Assembly (NCBI RefSeq): GCF_028502605.1
Contig: NC_079233.1
Span: forward strand, 4,278,001 to 4,342,000
Reading direction: 5' to 3'
Source of the DNA: Trichoderma breve
Taxonomy: Eukaryota > Ascomycota > Sordariomycetes > Hypocreales > Hypocreaceae
DNA length: 64,000 bases
A program made the position numbers and the translations under genes. This document shows, piece by piece, positions 23,394-34,883 of the stretch. Below the pieces are notes generated by a model that was not told where the DNA came from, did not search any database, and saw only the letters and a program-made list of their open reading frames with translations. How positions within the stretch are numbered: position 1 is the stretch's first letter; each line of letters opens with the position of its first letter.

Positions 23394-24025
23394 AGTGGCA
23401 AACGGGTATCTGAGAAGCTTCCGATGCCCCTGTCCAAAGTTTATCTGACACTTGGCGTAGCTTAATTACTCGACGGAATTGGGGGCTAGTAAATACAAAG
23501 GGCGCTGTCACACGACTAGCTCGCTCATCTCGCCGACATGCCATAGTACTAGATAGAGACTAACTCTCCGTGACATGAGACATGGATGAGAGATCGGCAT
23601 CCATGTGGACTAGCACGTATGGCTGAGCCGTTGGAATGTCTCTGATAATGAAGAGGATCAGACGTTTCATTTCATTAAACCTTCCGCCAACATGCTCCGT
23701 AGACCGCGTGGGAAGTCTTAATTGTACAGACTAGATTTCTTGAGAGAATACAAGGCACAATTATTGACATTTTCTCTACCGTGTATAAAGAAGGGTGCAA
23801 CAGACTGTGGCCAACGCGTAAACTCGGCCAAGTTAGCAGAGCATATGTTTCCGGCGGTTGAGCGAAAAAGCTGACCGCATTCTGAACTGTAACTATTCAT
23901 GTCACAATTATTATTTACTCATAAATAAGGCCAACATCGGATGAGCTATTAGCTATTTGGCAGTTATCCATCTGTGCAGTATTATACGGCCTCAGATCGC
24001 AGAGTGTCTTCCGCATACCGTCAAA
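23394..24025. other. Intergenic, no gene seen
   Basis: Spacer before the MFS transporter gene. No RNA gene or coding pattern recognised. Confidence 0.5.
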
Positions 24026-25747
24026 ATGGGCGCCCCAGAAACAGCTGCAATATCGTCAGATACAGATGTACAATCTCAACAAGTTCAACCACAGCCAACA
24101 GAAAAAGATCGCGAAAACATTCAGGTTGATGAGTCGGTGGAATTCCAGCACTCGTGGAGACTGTGGTGTGTCTTTATTGTTCTTTGTCTACTATCATTCA
24201 TCTCTGCCATTGATGCCACCATCGTCACCACTTCGCTGCCAACAATCACACGCGACATTGGCGGCAGCCAAGAATATGTTTGGGTCGTCAACTCATTCCT
24301 CTTCACGTCCACAGTTCCGCAGCCGCTTTTTGGCCAGATCTCGGACATCTTTGGCCGTCGAAATCCCATGATTGTCGCCATTGCCCTTTTCGGCCTTGGT
24401 AGTGGGCTTGCTGGTGGTGCTCAAAATCCTGGGATGCTCATAGCAGCTCGAACCATACAAGGCCTTGGTTCAGGCGGATTGTATGTACTTTCGGATATAA
24501 TTGTATGCGACATGGTTCCTCCTCGTCACCGTGGCCCCTACCTGAGCGCCATCCTCTCGACGGCAGCTATCGGGACGACTATTGGGCCCATCATCGGCGG
24601 CGCACTGGCGCTGAAGAATTGGAGATGGATATTTTGGCTTAATCTACCAGCCGCAGCCATAGGATTGCTCGCTATTGTCCTTATCCTCAACGTCAAGTAT
24701 ACGCGCAGTCCGTCGTGGCGCCATGCCCTTTCTCGGGTTGACTTCCTGGGCAACATCATCTTTGTGCCATCCATGGTTAGCATATTCTTTGGTCTAATTA
24801 TGGGCGGCACTCGTGGGTACCCTTGGAGTTCTTGGAAGATCATCGTACCTCTTATTCTCGGAGTCATTGGTTGGATCACATTCCATGTACACCAGGCCTC
24901 GCCAGTTTGTCGAGAACCAAGCATGCCCCCTCGACTGTTTAAACACCGCACATCATCCGGGGGGTTCATTATCATTTTTCTGGGAGCAATTATACTCCAG
25001 GCTATCAACTATTTCTTGCCTGTCTACTTTCAAGGAGTCAAGGGAGCCACGCCACTGATGTCAGGAGTTTATTTCCTAGCTTTTGCTCTGGCTATCATGC
25101 CTTTTGGCGGCATGGCCGGATTTTTCATGTCCAAGACCGGCCTTTATATACCTCTACATTGGTTGGGCTTTGCCCTCAGCGCCATCGGTGTCGGATTGTT
25201 CTCAACTTTGGATGAATCTTCTAGTCGAGCAGCGTGGATTGGCTACCAAGTCCTTGCTTCAGGTGGTACTGGAATTATCTTTACAGCCACGCTACCATCA
25301 ACACTGGCAGCGCTCCCCGAGTCAGACGTGGCTGTTGCTACCGGCACCTATTCATTTGTGCGTTCATTCGGGCTGGTTTGGGGCGCTACTATGGCATCAA
25401 TTGCCTTCAACGGCCAAATAAATACACATGCCGCTTCCATAAGTGACCAGGAAATACGCAACTTGCTTATAGACGGAGGTGCATACGCATATGCTGCTGT
25501 ACAAAATGGCGGTATAGCCGAATTGCCAGACCCTACCCGAAGCCAGGTTATCGCCGTCTATGTGAAAGCTTTGAGAGTCGTGTGGTGGATTGTTACGGCT
25601 ATCTCAGGCCTAGGCTTTTTAGCCACCTTTATTGAGAAACATGTTGAGCTTCGTAAGAGTCACTCGACAGAGTATGGGCTCTCAGAGGAGGATAGTGCAA
25701 GGGATGGGCGTCAGACTTTAGTTCCAGACGCAAGGGAAAGAGTATGA
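24026..25747 (+). CDS. MFS drug exporter, 14-helix DHA2 type
   Basis: A single exon, 573 aa from the ATG at 24026 (MGAPETAAIS). The upstream in-frame start at 23957 would add an unusual 23-residue leader. A polar N terminus of about 50 residues precedes the first helix (CVFIVLCLLSFISAIDATIV), which carries the DATIV motif of multidrug exporters. Motif A after helix 2 reads GQISDIFGRR. Motif C-like GPIIGGAL is in helix 5. Hydrophobic segments continue to a total near 14, typical of DHA2 proton antiporters that export drugs or secondary metabolites. It is plasma-membrane located by family. No adjacent biosynthetic backbone gene is present, so the cargo is unknown. Confidence 0.9.
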   Translation: MGAPETAAISSDTDVQSQQVQPQPTEKDRENIQVDESVEFQHSWRLWCVFIVLCLLSFISAIDATIVTTSLPTITRDIGGSQEYVWVVNSFLFTSTVPQPLFGQISDIFGRRNPMIVAIALFGLGSGLAGGAQNPGMLIAARTIQGLGSGGLYVLSDIIVCDMVPPRHRGPYLSAILSTAAIGTTIGPIIGGALALKNWRWIFWLNLPAAAIGLLAIVLILNVKYTRSPSWRHALSRVDFLGNIIFVPSMVSIFFGLIMGGTRGYPWSSWKIIVPLILGVIGWITFHVHQASPVCREPSMPPRLFKHRTSSGGFIIIFLGAIILQAINYFLPVYFQGVKGATPLMSGVYFLAFALAIMPFGGMAGFFMSKTGLYIPLHWLGFALSAIGVGLFSTLDESSSRAAWIGYQVLASGGTGIIFTATLPSTLAALPESDVAVATGTYSFVRSFGLVWGATMASIAFNGQINTHAASISDQEIRNLLIDGGAYAYAAVQNGGIAELPDPTRSQVIAVYVKALRVVWWIVTAISGLGFLATFIEKHVELRKSHSTEYGLSEEDSARDGRQTLVPDARERV

Positions 25748-26964
25748 CCACGGATTAAAAACGAGGACACCGGAAGACGGCGGAGAATAGAGTTTATATA
25801 ATAGCAAAATGAAGAAATGCGTCCTGCTCAATGCTCCCAATTTGGGTAACCAGCGCGATGCCTCAGCCAAACTCCCAAATGAACTGCTGCCGAATCAATA
25901 GAGACGGCGGTTGGCTGCTGGTGATTTACGAACCTGGTGCTAGCGTTCCTCGCTGCTTGAAAGGTTAAATGCACGCTCTCTTTTCATTAGAACGGCATTT
26001 GATGGTATTAGGCGCCTTTGGGCACCATTGGCTCTAGGATTACGCCCGGGGTTGTAGAGTCCCAATTGAGTATTACATCCGATCGTATGTGATTTGATGA
26101 CAGCTGAATCTTATGTAGAACGGTAATGTTTGGAGAGAAAAAGAGAAGTAGTCTCCAGCGACTTGCTTACAGGGTGATCTATCTTCAAATTCTACCCGCA
26201 GGCTTTCGTCATCTGTCATTAACAGCCTCGCAGCAGTGATTTCAGGGTCTATATTTGATAGGCTTTCAAAGATTCCATGTGACATTACTATATTTTCATT
26301 GGGCAATTTCTGTATGCATGTACGCCCATTATGGAGACTCGTCCTCGGTCATCGATGCGGCTCGATTCGACAAACGCGGAAGCTTGACGTTCTAAGATGT
26401 CCAGCGCACCACCGATATGATGCATTTAATCGTGTCATTTCAAAACGATTGGATGAACATTTATAGGCTCATGCACACTGTTGTAATACGTCATTCATCT
26501 CTGAGCCCGATATGGGGCGGCCATCGACATCTCAACGAGACACATTGCGGCTGACCGACGGGAGATTATTTTCTTGGTCCACGTATTCATCTCGAGCCCC
26601 TCTGCGTGATGGGAAACTAGAATGTCGTTCAAAAATTGGGCTTCGGGCATAACGTTCGCATGAGACATTGTGTAGCGGCTAGAGACTTGTCCTGCGGCTC
26701 GTGTGTAATGTGACTGCTTCCCACAATCTCGGGATCAACAACACTGCTGTCAACCCCATCTATTTCCTGCAGTCTACATATCAGTCCACGTTGTACCTAA
26801 TATTAGCTTGAAAGCGGAATCGAGTTGAAGACTCAAAGACATGCTGAGAGTAGAAAATTGGTCCACATAGCCTTTTCATCCATAATATTTATAGAGGCAT
26901 AGGTTTCTACTCGAGTTTCAATACACCGCAAGGGCACATTTTTTATTCGGCCAAGTCAGTCACG
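25748..26964. other. Mostly intergenic; one tentative minus-strand gene
   Basis: Spacer between the MFS gene and the PNP-ankyrin gene. Except for the tentative two-exon frame at 25940-26285 I see no gene. Confidence 0.45.
25940..26285 (-). CDS. Tentative small protein, two exons
   Basis: Joining 26285-26171 to 26103-25940 (donor gtaagc, acceptor attcag, 67-nt intron) yields 92 aa in frame, starting MSHGIFESLSNIDPE and ending NLSSSEER. The first exon is acidic and protein-like (TAARLLMTDDESLRVEFEDR); the second is basic. The frame stays open upstream to about 26357, so an additional 5' exon is possible. No family recognised. Support is only splice-frame consistency and composition. Confidence 0.3.
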
Positions 26965-29526
26965 ATGAGCCAACCACAATATACCCATGAAGATTACACT
27001 ATTGGTTGGGTCTGCGCATTACCGAATGAGCAAGCAGCCGCATTATTCATGCTGGACGAGAGGCATGAAGACCTCGTCAACCCTTCAAACGATCAGAATG
27101 CATATACCCTCGGAAGCATCGGGAAGCACAAAGTTGTTATCGCTGGCCTACCTAAGGGAAGGTGTGGCAATAACAGCTCAGCAACAGTCGCAACCCGAAT
27201 GATATCTACTTTCCCAAACATTAGAGTCGGCCTAATGGTTGGAATTGGTGGAGGTATTCCAGAGAAGGCTCGGCTCGGCGATGTGGTCATTAGCTGCCCA
27301 AGTGGCACAGAGCCGGGTGTCGTCCAGTGGGATATGGGTAAAGCAGAACAAGGTGGCCAATTCAAGAGAACTGGGTCACTGGCGCCTCCACCAACTGCTT
27401 TGCTCACAGCCTTGGGAAAGTTTGAAGCCGATCAAATTACATCGAGGGCGAAGATGCTTGGCTATCTGAATGGTTTAAAGAGTATGCCCACCGTCCCAAG
27501 AAGTTTTTTGAAGTCAGATTCTCTCAAAGACGTCTTGTTCGACTCCACATATGCCCATGTGGAAGGAGAAGACTGCAGTCGATGCGATGAGAAGATGTTG
27601 GTCCAGAGAAAGACAAGAGAAGATGACATGGTGATCCATTGTGGTCTCATTGCATCAGGCAACCAAGTGATCAAGGATGCAGTTCTTCGAGATAAACTGT
27701 ATCAGATGTTTGACAAGAATGTCTTGTGTGTTGAGATGGAAGCTGCGGGCTTGATGAATGACTTTCCTTGCATTGTTATTCGAGGGATCTGTGACTACGC
27801 CGACTCCCACAAGGATGATAAGTGGCAAGATCATGCCGCAGCCGTTGCAGCAGCATGTGCAAAGGCATTCCTAGCGGTAGTCCCAGCGAGTGAGGTGGAT
27901 AAACTTCAGCGAGTCCAAGGTATGTTACATTGAGGGAGATCTTTGGTTGGATTACACATGTAACTCATCTCTTCTTCTAGTGTCAATTACCCCGAGTGTT
28001 CTTCAAGGCGCAAGGTCTTTGGTCGCAGGATGGTGGGGAGACAAGCAAAATACCCTCTCTATACCAGGTATGCCAATACCCTACTGGGTCCAACCCTTGC
28101 TCCAATTAACGATGTCATAGCTGCAAGTTCGCCTACTAGTGAGCCTGAAGATACTAAGAAAGACGAGATCCAGAAGACTCCAGCACTTGGAACGGTTCCA
28201 TCAACAGATTCAAGCGTTTCGTCAACGGATACAGGTGTTTCGTCAACGGATACAAATGCGGACTCCATATCTACAGAGCCTAGCTCTGGTTCGAAGTCAA
28301 GAGAAGCCAGCCCGGACAGGAGTGTACCTACGCAAACACATCTAGAATCATTGCTCCAAGAAGCTCCGGCACTACTAACAAAGATGGTCCAAGGAGGACA
28401 AGTTGAAAGCGCGCTAGATGCCTTAATTGAGAGTCTGAACAATCTCAGAACCTCTCAAAGAGGCATAAGCACGCCGCAAAATGTTGTACCGCCGAATGTT
28501 GTGCCACCAAAGGCTGTGTCGCAAGGCCCTGACTGGAACATTTATCCACAAACGCCGCCTATGTCGCCACAAAACACCACTTGGACTGTCAGTGCAAATA
28601 ACGGTTACGTTCAAGATACTCACAGGCCTGGTTCAAGAAATAGCACTTATATTGCAGCACAACCACCACGAAGCCAATCGTGGACTCCTAGCGGAGACAA
28701 CGGTTATGTGCAAGATCCTCGCGGCTACGGCTCAAGAAGAGGCAGCTACGTCACAGCACAGCCTTGGCCTACATACGACTACGGAAATGTGTCTCCCTCC
28801 ATCTATCATTCCCAAGCCGATTTTGGTAATCCAAGTTTCATCAGGAGCCAGACATACCCCAGTGACCCCCGCTTCAACCAACCTTCAGCCTACCAAACAA
28901 CACCATATCCAGACTATGGACGCAACATATACGATGTTGATCGTAGGGTATTACAACCGAATTACTACCCAAAGGCACCATCGTGGCCTCCAAATTCTCA
29001 AAACAATTCGGTACGAGATGGTTATTACGAGGGTACCCGCCAACAGGAATACAACGCTCGAATGAACGTACCAGGATATGCCTCAGATGTTAGGGCCAAC
29101 AGTCCTCAATTTACAGAACCTCAGAGACAGACGAGGTACTCAGAGTTACCTACGAATAATGATATAACCCAGCAATGGGACAGTGCCAATCTCAATGCAG
29201 GTCAAGGGTATCCTACTATGAACCGTCCAGGTATAAGCCCAAGCCGACAGAACGAGATTCTTAGTGGAGGATTATTCTCGCAGATTCAAAAAGGGGATGC
29301 CGCCGCTGTGAGAAGACTTTTGGAGCAAGGCGCTGACATTGAGAAGACTAATGGCGAAGGGCTTACTCCGCTCTGGTGTGCAGTACAACTTGGGAAATGC
29401 GACGTGATCCAAGTACTTCTTGATAAGAAAGCGGATACTGAGTCGCTTAATATTCGCGGTCAAAATGTTTTGGAGTGGGCTGTGGAAAATAAGCAGCAGG
29501 AAATCATCTACATGCTACTGCCATGA
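26965..29526 (+). CDS. Nucleoside-phosphorylase-domain protein with C-terminal ankyrin repeats
   Basis: Three exons (26965-27919, 27981-28067, 28121-29526) give 815 aa. Residues about 8-310 form a PNP_UDP_1 domain: YTIGWVCALPNE at the start, VGIGGGIP, then VEMEAAG at 256-262 and GICDYAD at 274-280, which hold the Glu and Asp expected for ribose and base contacts. Residues about 350-725 are a disordered linker rich in Ser, Pro, Tyr, Asn and Gln, with SSTDT repeats. Residues about 728-815 form three ankyrin repeats (GADIEKTNGEGLTPL is clear). Fungal NLR-like proteins use the same N-terminal domain before a NACHT or NB-ARC ATPase. Here no nucleotide-binding domain is present. Some PNP domains in defence proteins degrade ATP; activity here is untested. 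Confidence 0.85.
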
Positions 29527-30966
29527 AGTTGTATTTCAATTGTGTTGGGAACTTGGATATGGGTACATATGTAGTTGGGCTGATCGGGCAGTTTTTAAAA
29601 GCAAAATATGTAACGAATAAACTAAAATTCACTACCTAATGCGGGCTGCCATAACAGGATCATACACCACTGAACATCTAATCATATTGAGATCAATATT
29701 GATCTAGTTGAGATGAGTCTCAGACTGCTGGCAGGTGAATAAACACAGTGGCGTCAAAAGGTCAGGTCCAATTACTGCGATAGGCATGGTGTGAGGCTCT
29801 TGTCAACCGTAGATTTGTTCCTTATGAGGCTAAAGCGTCATTCCTAAAAGCAAGGCGAGCATGGAAGTGGCCGGCGCTAAACCATTCCCTCCAATTATGG
29901 ATTCTTTTTATGAGTTAGAGTTTAATATATCGACGTATGTTGAGAGATGGCTTGAGTATTGCCTTGGAAAGTGAAGCCTATGGAGGTATTTCCCTCATGT
30001 TTAGCCATGTTTGGCTCATGCTGTGCCTCGTAGCTGAGAATTGAATGCAGTACCATGAAGCACGAGTGGTGTAATCAAGGTACAAGTAGCTAATATACAC
30101 CTAGCATTTATATAAGGTGACGAATTCTCCGATCGTGTCTACCTGCAGAAAGAATATTAATATTAGGATTCGGCTGCAGCCGAACCAGCCATACCCCTCC
30201 ATTAAAATGTAAAATAAATGCACGTACAGGCAGCGTCCTATTAACCTTTTATGCGGACGAAAAATGTGCTCTAAATCTCTCGGCCATCGTTATCACAAAT
30301 ATTAGCATTAGGCTTTTGTCAGACATCGTAGTATCAAATGATATTTTACATTTTCTATCCGCTAAAAAGTCAAATGAGGGGTAGAGGCATAGAATTCTAT
30401 CATTTGCATTCGATAGGCAGTCAATCGCGTTCAAGCCGGTGAGAGCTAGAGCAGGCAGCCTTGCAGTGCATCGTTACACAAAGAGCTGGCAGTACCTGAA
30501 TGGTTCAATACTGCCTCGTGGGGCTATTTCTTAGACAATATGCTCCAAGTTGACTCGTATTCGACAAAGGATTTGTTCAATTAGCTTGCGTTCGCGTCAC
30601 CGAGACTTTCAGCCACATGAGTCAGTTTGTTTGCAGACTGAAGTATTCCTGCCCAAGGGGGCCGAGGGCTGCCAAATTGTAACACAGAGGTGCCATCGAT
30701 GTGCATATCAATTGTGTCCCTGCTGACATGGTACTGCCCCTCGACTTGATAACTCTCATAGCTGCCTTGGACATTCTTTGGGATTGCTCGTATGCCACAT
30801 GCAAGCCATAGCATCGCTCACAGAATGCAGTTTGTTAACCGTATGTATCCGACACTTCGCCCCTACTGGCCAATTTATGTATGTACATAGGCTGCAAGCA
30901 CATACTTTACAAACTTTGGCACTGTCTTGGTATTCGCTCGCATGACCTTTGATACGTGTACTTTCA
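29527..30966. other. Intergenic, one tentative short frame
   Basis: Spacer of about 1.4 kb between the PNP-ankyrin and triple-AAA+ genes. Apart from the minus-strand frame at 30581-30814 no gene is evident. Confidence 0.45.
30581..30814 (-). CDS. Tentative short coding fragment
   Basis: A 77-codon frame beginning MLWLACGIRAI and ending VAESLGDANAS has protein-like composition (for example RDTIDMHIDGTSVLQFG). No domain is recognised and no partner exon is certain. It could be the last exon of a small gene, a relic, or chance. Confidence 0.2.
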   Translation of the reverse strand: MLWLACGIRAIPKNVQGSYESYQVEGQYHVSRDTIDMHIDGTSVLQFGSPRPPWAGILQSANKLTHVAESLGDANAS

Positions 30967-33900
30967 ATGCTTCCCCCGCGTCAACCACCTTCAGCCTCAT
31001 CTGATTCAGGAGACACCTCCAAGGGAACGTCTCCGGCAACATCGCTCTCGGATGACCAGCAGCAGCAAGACGAGAGCGACGATTCAATGTCTCGACCAAA
31101 TCGCCGAAGACGCGAAGGCACAAAGGAGAAGATACTCTCCGAGGTGAGGGGGTTGGTAGGACTGAAAGAAGTCAAAGAGCAGTTTGACAATATTGAGAGC
31201 TGCATTCGCATTTGCCACCTCCAGCAAACAAATCCCAGAGCAGAACGATGGCATGCTGTTTTCCAGGGAAATCCAGGGACGGGTAAGTCTCTGCTTATTG
31301 TTCTAGCTTCTAGCAGAAAAGGATGTTGACGCTACTATGGAAGGGAAAACCACCGTTGCTCGACTATATGCGAAATTTCTGCGATGCATGCACATCGTCA
31401 AATCGCGAACATATAAAGAGACCTCTGGAGCACAACTCGTGTGTATGGGACCGAAAGAAGTCAAAGAACTATTTGAATCACCCGGTGCCAACCCGCTTCA
31501 AAGTTTGCTGGGTGGCAGAGCTCCCCAGCGGCCAGCGCCGCGCGGCAATCATTCCGACGACGATGACGATGATGAAGACGATGATCCAGCGTCATTTAAA
31601 CGCACCAGCTCTTCACTTGAACCAGGCTGTCTATCGGACGGAGGAGTTTTGTTTGTGGATGAAGCATACCAACTCACCGCTCCACATGCACCAAGTTCCG
31701 GACGTCAAGTTCTCGATATCATTCTTACAGAGATCGAGAACAATATTGGCAATCTGGTTGTCATATTTGCGGGATACAAAGAGGAGCTTGAATCGTTTTT
31801 CGGACACAATCCAGGACTGCAAAGTCGAATACCACATACATTTCATTTCAAAGACTTCACCGACCAAGAATTGCTACATATCCTCGCCAATCGGATTCAG
31901 AAAAAATACAATAGTAAGATGAATGCTGAAGATGGAATCTATGGAAAGTTCATGAGGATAGCTATCCGTCGACTAGCTAGCAGCCGAGGGAAGAAAGGAT
32001 TTGGCAACGCTCGTGCTGTGGAAAACGTCTTACTCAAAATATGGGAGCGACAAGCTAAGCGACTATCGAAGTATAAGAATCTAGCACAAGGCCATGTTTT
32101 TACATTTACGAAAGAAGATATACTTGGGCCAGATCCTGAGGACGTGAGACGTACAAGCTTAGCTTGGGCCAAACTTAATCAGCTTACCGGACTGAAGGAA
32201 GTCAAAGAGTCTATTAACAACATGTTCGAGGCGCTTGTGGTGAACTACAGACGAGAAATGGCCGAACTAGCACCGTTAATCTTCTCACTGAATAGGATCT
32301 TTGTTGGCTCACCAGGCACAGGCAAAACAAGTGTTGCCAAGTTGTACGGCCAGATATTGGTTGACTTGGGCTTACTTAGTAATGGCGAAGGTAGGTATAA
32401 GCATCGCCTCTGCTACGCTGCCTCATTATTTAATGGCTCTCAGATATGGTTAACACATTTTGATAGTGGTTACCAAGAATCCCGCCGATTTTATCGGAGA
32501 GGCTGTCGGGAAATCAGAAGCAAACACCAAATCTATCCTGGCTGCTACGGTCGGCAAAGTCCTCATCATCGACGAAGCTTATATGTTAGATCCAGGAGAG
32601 TCATCCAATCGCAGTGATTCATACAGGGCCTCTGTACTTGATACACTGGTTGCTGAAGTGCAAAGTGTACCCGGAGAAGATCGCTGTGTAATTCTCCTCG
32701 GGTATGAAGATAGACTAAAAGAGATGTTTCGCAACGCCAACCCGGGCCTCTCCGGGAGATTTGCCGCAGATAAACCATTTCGGTTCGAAGATTTCACCCC
32801 AGAACAACTTTGGGATATCTTAAATAAGAAATTAGCCGCTCGAAACTTACAGGCAACGAAAGAAGGATTGGTGACGGCGATGGATGTCTTGAATCGAGCC
32901 CGAATGCGCCAAGGCTTTAGCAATGGAAGAGAAGTGGATAATATTCTCTCTTCAGCAATGGAGAACCACTTACAAAGGCAGTCGAAGACAAATGGATCTA
33001 ACTATGGGCATGATATGATCCTAAGTCCGGAGGATTTTGATCCAGACTACGGCCGAGCAAAATATGCGGCAACCAATTGCCGGGCCACCCTACAAAATCA
33101 GGTATCAAATTCCATCATCAATCAATTAGAGGAATACCAGCGATTACTCAATATTAATAAACTACGAGGGGCTGGCGCTGCTTCTCTTGTCCCAACCTCA
33201 TTCGTCTTTAAGGGACCGGCAGGTGCGTTACACGGCTACCCTCATTTATGCAACCCATGAGTTCATTCAGCAGCTCATAGATAGATGAAAAGAGGAGACG
33301 CTAACCTATACATAACCACAGGTACTGGAAAGACGACAGTTGCTCGATATATGGGCACTTTATTATACGACCTAGGGCTCATTGCCACCAAGACATTCGT
33401 CGAGTGCTCTGCGTCAGACTTCATTGGCGAGCACGTCGGCCATACAGCTCCCAAGACCAGAGCGCAATTTGAAAAGGGCCTAGGAGGAGTACTATTTATC
33501 GACCATGCCCATCAACTTAACCAAGGCGGATATGGTACCGAAGCGATCAATGAGTTCGTCCGTCTTCTTCAGAAGCACAGCGGGAAAATTGTCATCATTC
33601 TAGCGGGCCCCTCTGAGGAGATCGAATCACTCATGGCAAAAGCGCAAGGGCTCGATAGCTCCTTTTTTAAGGAAATATTCTTCCAAAAGCTCACGGCCCA
33701 AGAATGCATGGCTTTCCTCAGGAGAATACTTAGTGAAAATGGAATCAACGACTGTTTCTCCTCCAATCAGGCGGTCCACCACATTTTCACAAACCAGTTC
33801 GAAATACTGTCAAATTTGACACATTGGAAGAACGCCAGCGATGTGAAGTCATTGTCGCAGTGGATGGTCATGGATGCTCTGACGAATTGGATCCCTCAAG

Positions 33901-34346
33901 GACAAGGCAGCATAGGGCCCAGTCTCTCAATCACGCAAGCAAATGTTCACATCCAGAAAATGTTTGAGAAGAAGGCAGCTATGCAAATGAGCGACCCTAA
34001 CAATATAGTGGACATATTCCACCAAACTGACTCTGCTCATATGACGAACAGTTTCCACATGTCAGAGAACAAGTCTGAGGCTAAATGTGAGGCCAAGTGT
34101 GAGGCCACTTTCAATACACAAGCTGTACACGCAGCCACAGACATGAGAGTTTCGGTAGACATGGAAAAGACAGCACATGTGGCCTATGATGAGCAGTGGG
34201 ACAAAGTCAAATCTGTACAAGAAGCTCTGAAGCATATTGGTCAATGCGAGGCGGGTTTTGACTGGGTTAGAGAAGGAAGCGGCTACAGGTGCAAGGGCGG
34301 AAGCCATTATGTGACTGACGCGCAGATACAATCTTATTCCTCATGA
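30967..34346 (+). CDS. Triple AAA+ ATPase (CbbX/SpoVK-like)
   Basis: Four exons (30967-31282, 31344-32390, 32467-33222, 33322-34346) give 1047 aa. 30967 is the first true ATG. A polar N terminus is followed by three consecutive AAA+ domains of the CbbX/SpoVK clade. D1 has GNPGTGKTT, GVLFVDEAYQL and GLQSRI, with an acidic insert (HSDDDDDDEDDD) between Walker A and B. D2 has GSPGTGKTS, VLIIDEAYML and GLSGRF. D3 has GPAGTGKTT, but its Walker B reads VLFIDHAHQL (Glu to His) and the arginine-finger segment reads GLDSSFF. D3 therefore probably binds but does not hydrolyse ATP. A C-terminal Cys/Gly motif reads GYRCKGGSHYV. Introns interrupt the Walker A motifs of D1 and D3. A remodelling or chaperone role is inferred; the partner is unknown. 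It lies downstream of the PNP-ankyrin gene on the same strand. Confidence 0.85.
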
Positions 34347-34537
34347 TGTTATATATTGGTTCTGGTTGAGGTATTGTCCATTCATTTATGTACTACAGCA
34401 CTCGATAGTTCTCGGAATTTGACATATTCCCCCACAGAAGTTTATTCATTCAACTATTTACTTATACCGTCCATGTACGGAGTACAGAAATTGCAGATCA
34501 TAGCGTATCATCCTATTGCCAAGAGCAAATAAAGCGT

Positions 34538-34883
34538 CTACTGAGCGGCGCAGAAAGCCTGGACAGCTGGGAACGCTTGGTCTATAACAAAACATGTCAG
34601 CATATTTCCCCTTTAAAACACTTCTATCCGCTTCGTCCGCCAAGTGGAAATTGGTAAACTTACTCGTTGCCACATCTTCGCCACAAGCAGCAACAACACA
34701 AGGAGCGCCGGCCGCAGAAACAGCGCTTATGCTAGGGCAAGCGCAGGCAAAGTCGGTAGCTGCGCAAGAGGTCTGAGAGCTAATAGCATCTTCAATGCAA
34801 GGAATAGCACAAGCAGGAACGCCGTTGATGGTTTGGCCGTAGACGACAGCAGCAAAGGTAGCGAGAACAAGAGTGAACTGCAT
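34538..34883 (-). CDS. Small secreted CFEM-domain protein
   Basis: Exons 34883-34664 and 34581-34538 give 87 aa. A signal peptide of about 16 residues (MQFTLVLATFAAVVYG) precedes a CFEM domain with exactly eight cysteines: PACAIPC, QTSC, FACACP, APC, AAC and a final FC in the last exon. The Asp near ACAC that binds heme iron in characterised CFEM proteins is seen as TDFACAC. The second exon, AFPAVQAFCAAQ, is found only after splicing. There is no obvious GPI-anchor tail, so a free extracellular protein is likely. CFEM proteins act in heme/iron uptake or as host-interaction effectors; which one applies here is not shown. Confidence 0.85.
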
